Assembly (NCBI RefSeq): GCF_018622995.1
Contig: NZ_CP076022.1
Coordinates: 1,178,001-1,242,000, forward strand
Direction: 5' to 3'
Length of the DNA stretch: 64,000 nucleotides
DNA from: Arthrobacter jiangjiafuii
Lineage (GTDB): Bacteria; Actinomycetota; Actinomycetes; Actinomycetales; Micrococcaceae
A program made the translations under genes and the position numbers. Numbering within the stretch: the first letter of the stretch is position 1; each line of letters begins with the position of its first letter. Shown here piece after piece: positions 62,778 through 64,000 of the stretch. Under the pieces are notes generated by a model. The model was not told the origin of the DNA. It saw only the letters and a list, made by a program, of their open reading frames with translations, and made no database searches.

Positions 62778-63110
62778 ATGGTTGTTCTGCGTCATGAAAT
62801 TGGCGATGTACTGCGCGACGTCCGTCAGCGCCAGGGTCGGACCCTGCGCGAGGTCTCGCACAGCGCACGTGTTTCGCTTGGCTACCTCAGCGAGGTGGAA
62901 CGAGGTCAGAAGGAAGCGTCTTCAGAGCTTCTTTCCTCGATTTGCACCGCGCTGGACGTGCCTTTGTCCCTGATGCTTCGTGAGGTCAGTGACCGGGTGG
63001 CCAGTGCTGAAGGCATTGCCATACCCGACACTGTTCCCTCGGAATTCTCGCGCGAGTTTGCCCGCGAATTTCCGGAGGACCTGGCCCGGGATCTGGCCCG
63101 CACACCCTAG
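62778..63110 (+). CDS. clgR: XRE-family regulator ClgR (Clp protease gene regulator)
   Basis: The 110-residue protein is close to known ClgR sequences: [24 protein letters not shown], then [20 protein letters not shown] in the helix-turn-helix, and [16 protein letters not shown]. ClgR activates clpP, clpC and other proteolysis genes under stress and is itself degraded by Clp. The start ATG 62778 has AAGGAG six bases upstream. An earlier in-frame ATG at 62685 would add 31 unconserved residues. The C-terminus ends in a short EF/AR-rich tail that could be a degradation signal. The pgsA-cinA-clgR order is conserved in actinobacteria. Confidence 0.93.
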   Translation: MVVLRHEIGDVLRDVRQRQGRTLREVSHSARVSLGYLSEVERGQKEASSELLSSICTALDVPLSLMLREVSDRVASAEGIAIPDTVPSEFSREFAREFPEDLARDLARTP

Positions 63111-63163
63111 ACCTACATCGGTAGGCTGTTGCTGGCGTGACAGCTTGCACCGCACTACGAAAA

Positions 63164-63198
63164 GTCCCCGCCGGCGCACCGCCTGCGGGGATCTTTTT
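63164..63198. terminator. Terminator after clgR
   Basis: GTCCCCGC and GCGGGGAT form a stem closed by a GC-rich loop, followed by CTTTTT (63193-63198). It is a classical intrinsic terminator between the convergent clgR and MarR genes. Confidence 0.75.
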
Positions 63199-63242
63199 GT
63201 GTCCGGGGCCTTTGGCCCGCGGGGCGTTTTTTGGGGGTGCAG

Positions 63243-63725
63243 CTACCGGGCCTGGGCGTAGGAGTCATTGAGCTTGGTGAGCAGGGAACCCAACTGAACG
63301 AGTTCCTCCTGCTCCCAGCCTGCAAGCAGCGTCCGGAAAAGTTCCTTCCGCGCCGCCTGCGTCCGGGCCAGTGCCTGGGCGCCCTCCGCGGTGAGGGAGA
63401 TGGTCTGGGCCCTTCCATCCTGCGGGTCAGCATGTTTCTGGACCAGGCCCAGGTTCTCAAGCATCACGATCTGGCGGCTGACAGAGGGCTTGCCGATGCC
63501 GATGCTTGCAGCGATGTCCGTCAGGCGCATCGCCTCCTGCTGCTGGAGCAACAGCAGGAGCCCATACGCGGCCGGTTCCATATCGGGATGGACCTCGCGC
63601 GCAACCTTGTGGGAGTTGGAACGGGCGCGCCGCCAAAGCACCGACAGTGCATGTTCCAGGGTTTCGATCGCCGGTTCATTCTCCGGATGTTCCGCACCGG
63701 GCGCCTGCTCGCTCATGCTTCCCAT
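63243..63725 (-). CDS. MarR-family transcriptional regulator
   Basis: The 160-residue protein has a winged helix-turn-helix: EAMRLTDIAASIGIGKPSVSRQIVMLENLGLV, then the wing HADPQDGRAQTISLTAEG. It is flanked by dimerisation helices at both ends (TLEHALSVLWRRARS and LLTKLNDSYAQAR). The ligand and targets are unknown. A start three codons later (MSEQAPG) is equally possible. No adjacent efflux gene is seen, so the target lies elsewhere or beyond the window. Confidence 0.88.
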   Translation of the reverse strand: MGSMSEQAPGAEHPENEPAIETLEHALSVLWRRARSNSHKVAREVHPDMEPAAYGLLLLLQQQEAMRLTDIAASIGIGKPSVSRQIVMLENLGLVQKHADPQDGRAQTISLTAEGAQALARTQAARKELFRTLLAGWEQEELVQLGSLLTKLNDSYAQAR

Positions 63726-63884
63726 TCTAGGGGTGGCCGGCAGCGACCGAGCCGCCCTCCGGGCCGAGTGCCGCTGAGCCGGGCCAGGACGCGGACCCGC
63801 ACGCGGAGGCGGACCCGGACTCAGAGGCCCCGGGAGCCGGAGGGACGCCGACGGTCGACGGTCCGGGCGTGAGAAGATTAACCG

Positions 63885-64000
63885 ATGCGACTTAGTGATT
63901 TCTGGCGGCTCATGGATGAAGAATTCGGTCCGGCCTACTCCCGTGTGCTGGCCGCCGATCTGGTCCTGGGCTCCCTGGGGGGCAGGACCGCGGCAGACGC
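63885..64000 (+). CDS. Start of a DUF3046-type protein, truncated by the window edge
   Basis: ATG 63885 opens a frame reading MRLSDFWRLMDEEFGPAYS and on to the window end (38 complete codons). This N-terminus is that of the small actinobacterial DUF3046 proteins, which usually lie just before recA and recX. That fits the pgsA-cinA-clgR context. The function is unknown. No Shine-Dalgarno sequence is visible and the -10-like AAGATT is five bases before the ATG. Confidence 0.75.
   Translation, partial: MRLSDFWRLMDEEFGPAYSRVLAADLVLGSLGGRTAAD

Overview
The window is a gene-dense piece of a high-GC Gram-positive chromosome, most likely from the Micrococcaceae (Arthrobacter and relatives). The reasons are the strong G/C bias at third codon positions, many GTG and TTG starts, ATGA/GTGA overlaps between operon genes, housekeeping blocks in actinobacterial order (dxr-rseP-ispG-proS-rimP-nusA-infB-rbfA-truB-ribF-rpsO-pnp-dapB-dapA-rnj-ftsK-pgsA-cinA-clgR), and many apparently leaderless genes with a TAGGCT-like -10 box six or seven bases before the start codon. 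The species cannot be fixed from the sequence alone. I see no rRNA, tRNA, insertion sequence, prophage or CRISPR array.

Positions 1-14,600 hold catabolism. After the tail of an acetate/solute symporter come an Lrp-type regulator, a divergent three-gene branched-chain 2-oxo acid dehydrogenase complex (E1 alpha, E1 beta, E2), a GNAT acetyltransferase, and a TetR repressor. The TetR gene is divergent from an acyl-CoA carboxylase (beta and biotin-carrying alpha), an acyl-CoA dehydrogenase, a two-subunit CoA transferase, a MaoC hydratase and a CitE-like lyase. The gene set matches the mycobacterial branched-chain keto-acid (leucine) operon Rv2495c-Rv2506. An SDR-type oxidoreductase follows.

Positions 14,600-25,100 hold an intergenic array of short direct and inverted repeats, then isoprenoid genes (dxr, ispG) interleaved with an RseP-type protease, an apparently self-regulated SatD-like gene with a membrane partner, YciI, a GNAT protein, a frameshifted lipoprotein gene, proS and a TSUP transporter. 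Positions 25,100-44,600 hold an antibiotic-kinase-like gene, a DUF4439 protein, the translation operon rimP-nusA-ylxR-infB-rbfA, a secreted ScyD-like protein with a glycine/histidine repeat tail, an aminotransferase, truB with small membrane proteins, ribF, rpsO, pnp and an M16 peptidase.

Positions 44,600-53,200 are a molybdenum island: moaD-moaA on one strand, and modA-modB, a membrane-anchored sulfite-oxidase-like enzyme, a phosphatase, moeA, moaC, a moaB/mogA-type gene and moaE on the other. No modC ATPase is present. Positions 53,200-64,000 hold lysine synthesis (dapB, dapA), RNase J, FtsK, PgsA, a CinA-type amidase, ClgR, a MarR regulator and the start of a DUF3046 gene.

The observations most worth checking are the shared putative operator of the leucine regulon, the palindrome over the satD-like promoter, the repeat array at 14,793-15,080, a stem that would hide the pnp ribosome-binding site, the internal Tat-like motif of the molybdoenzyme, and the missing modC.
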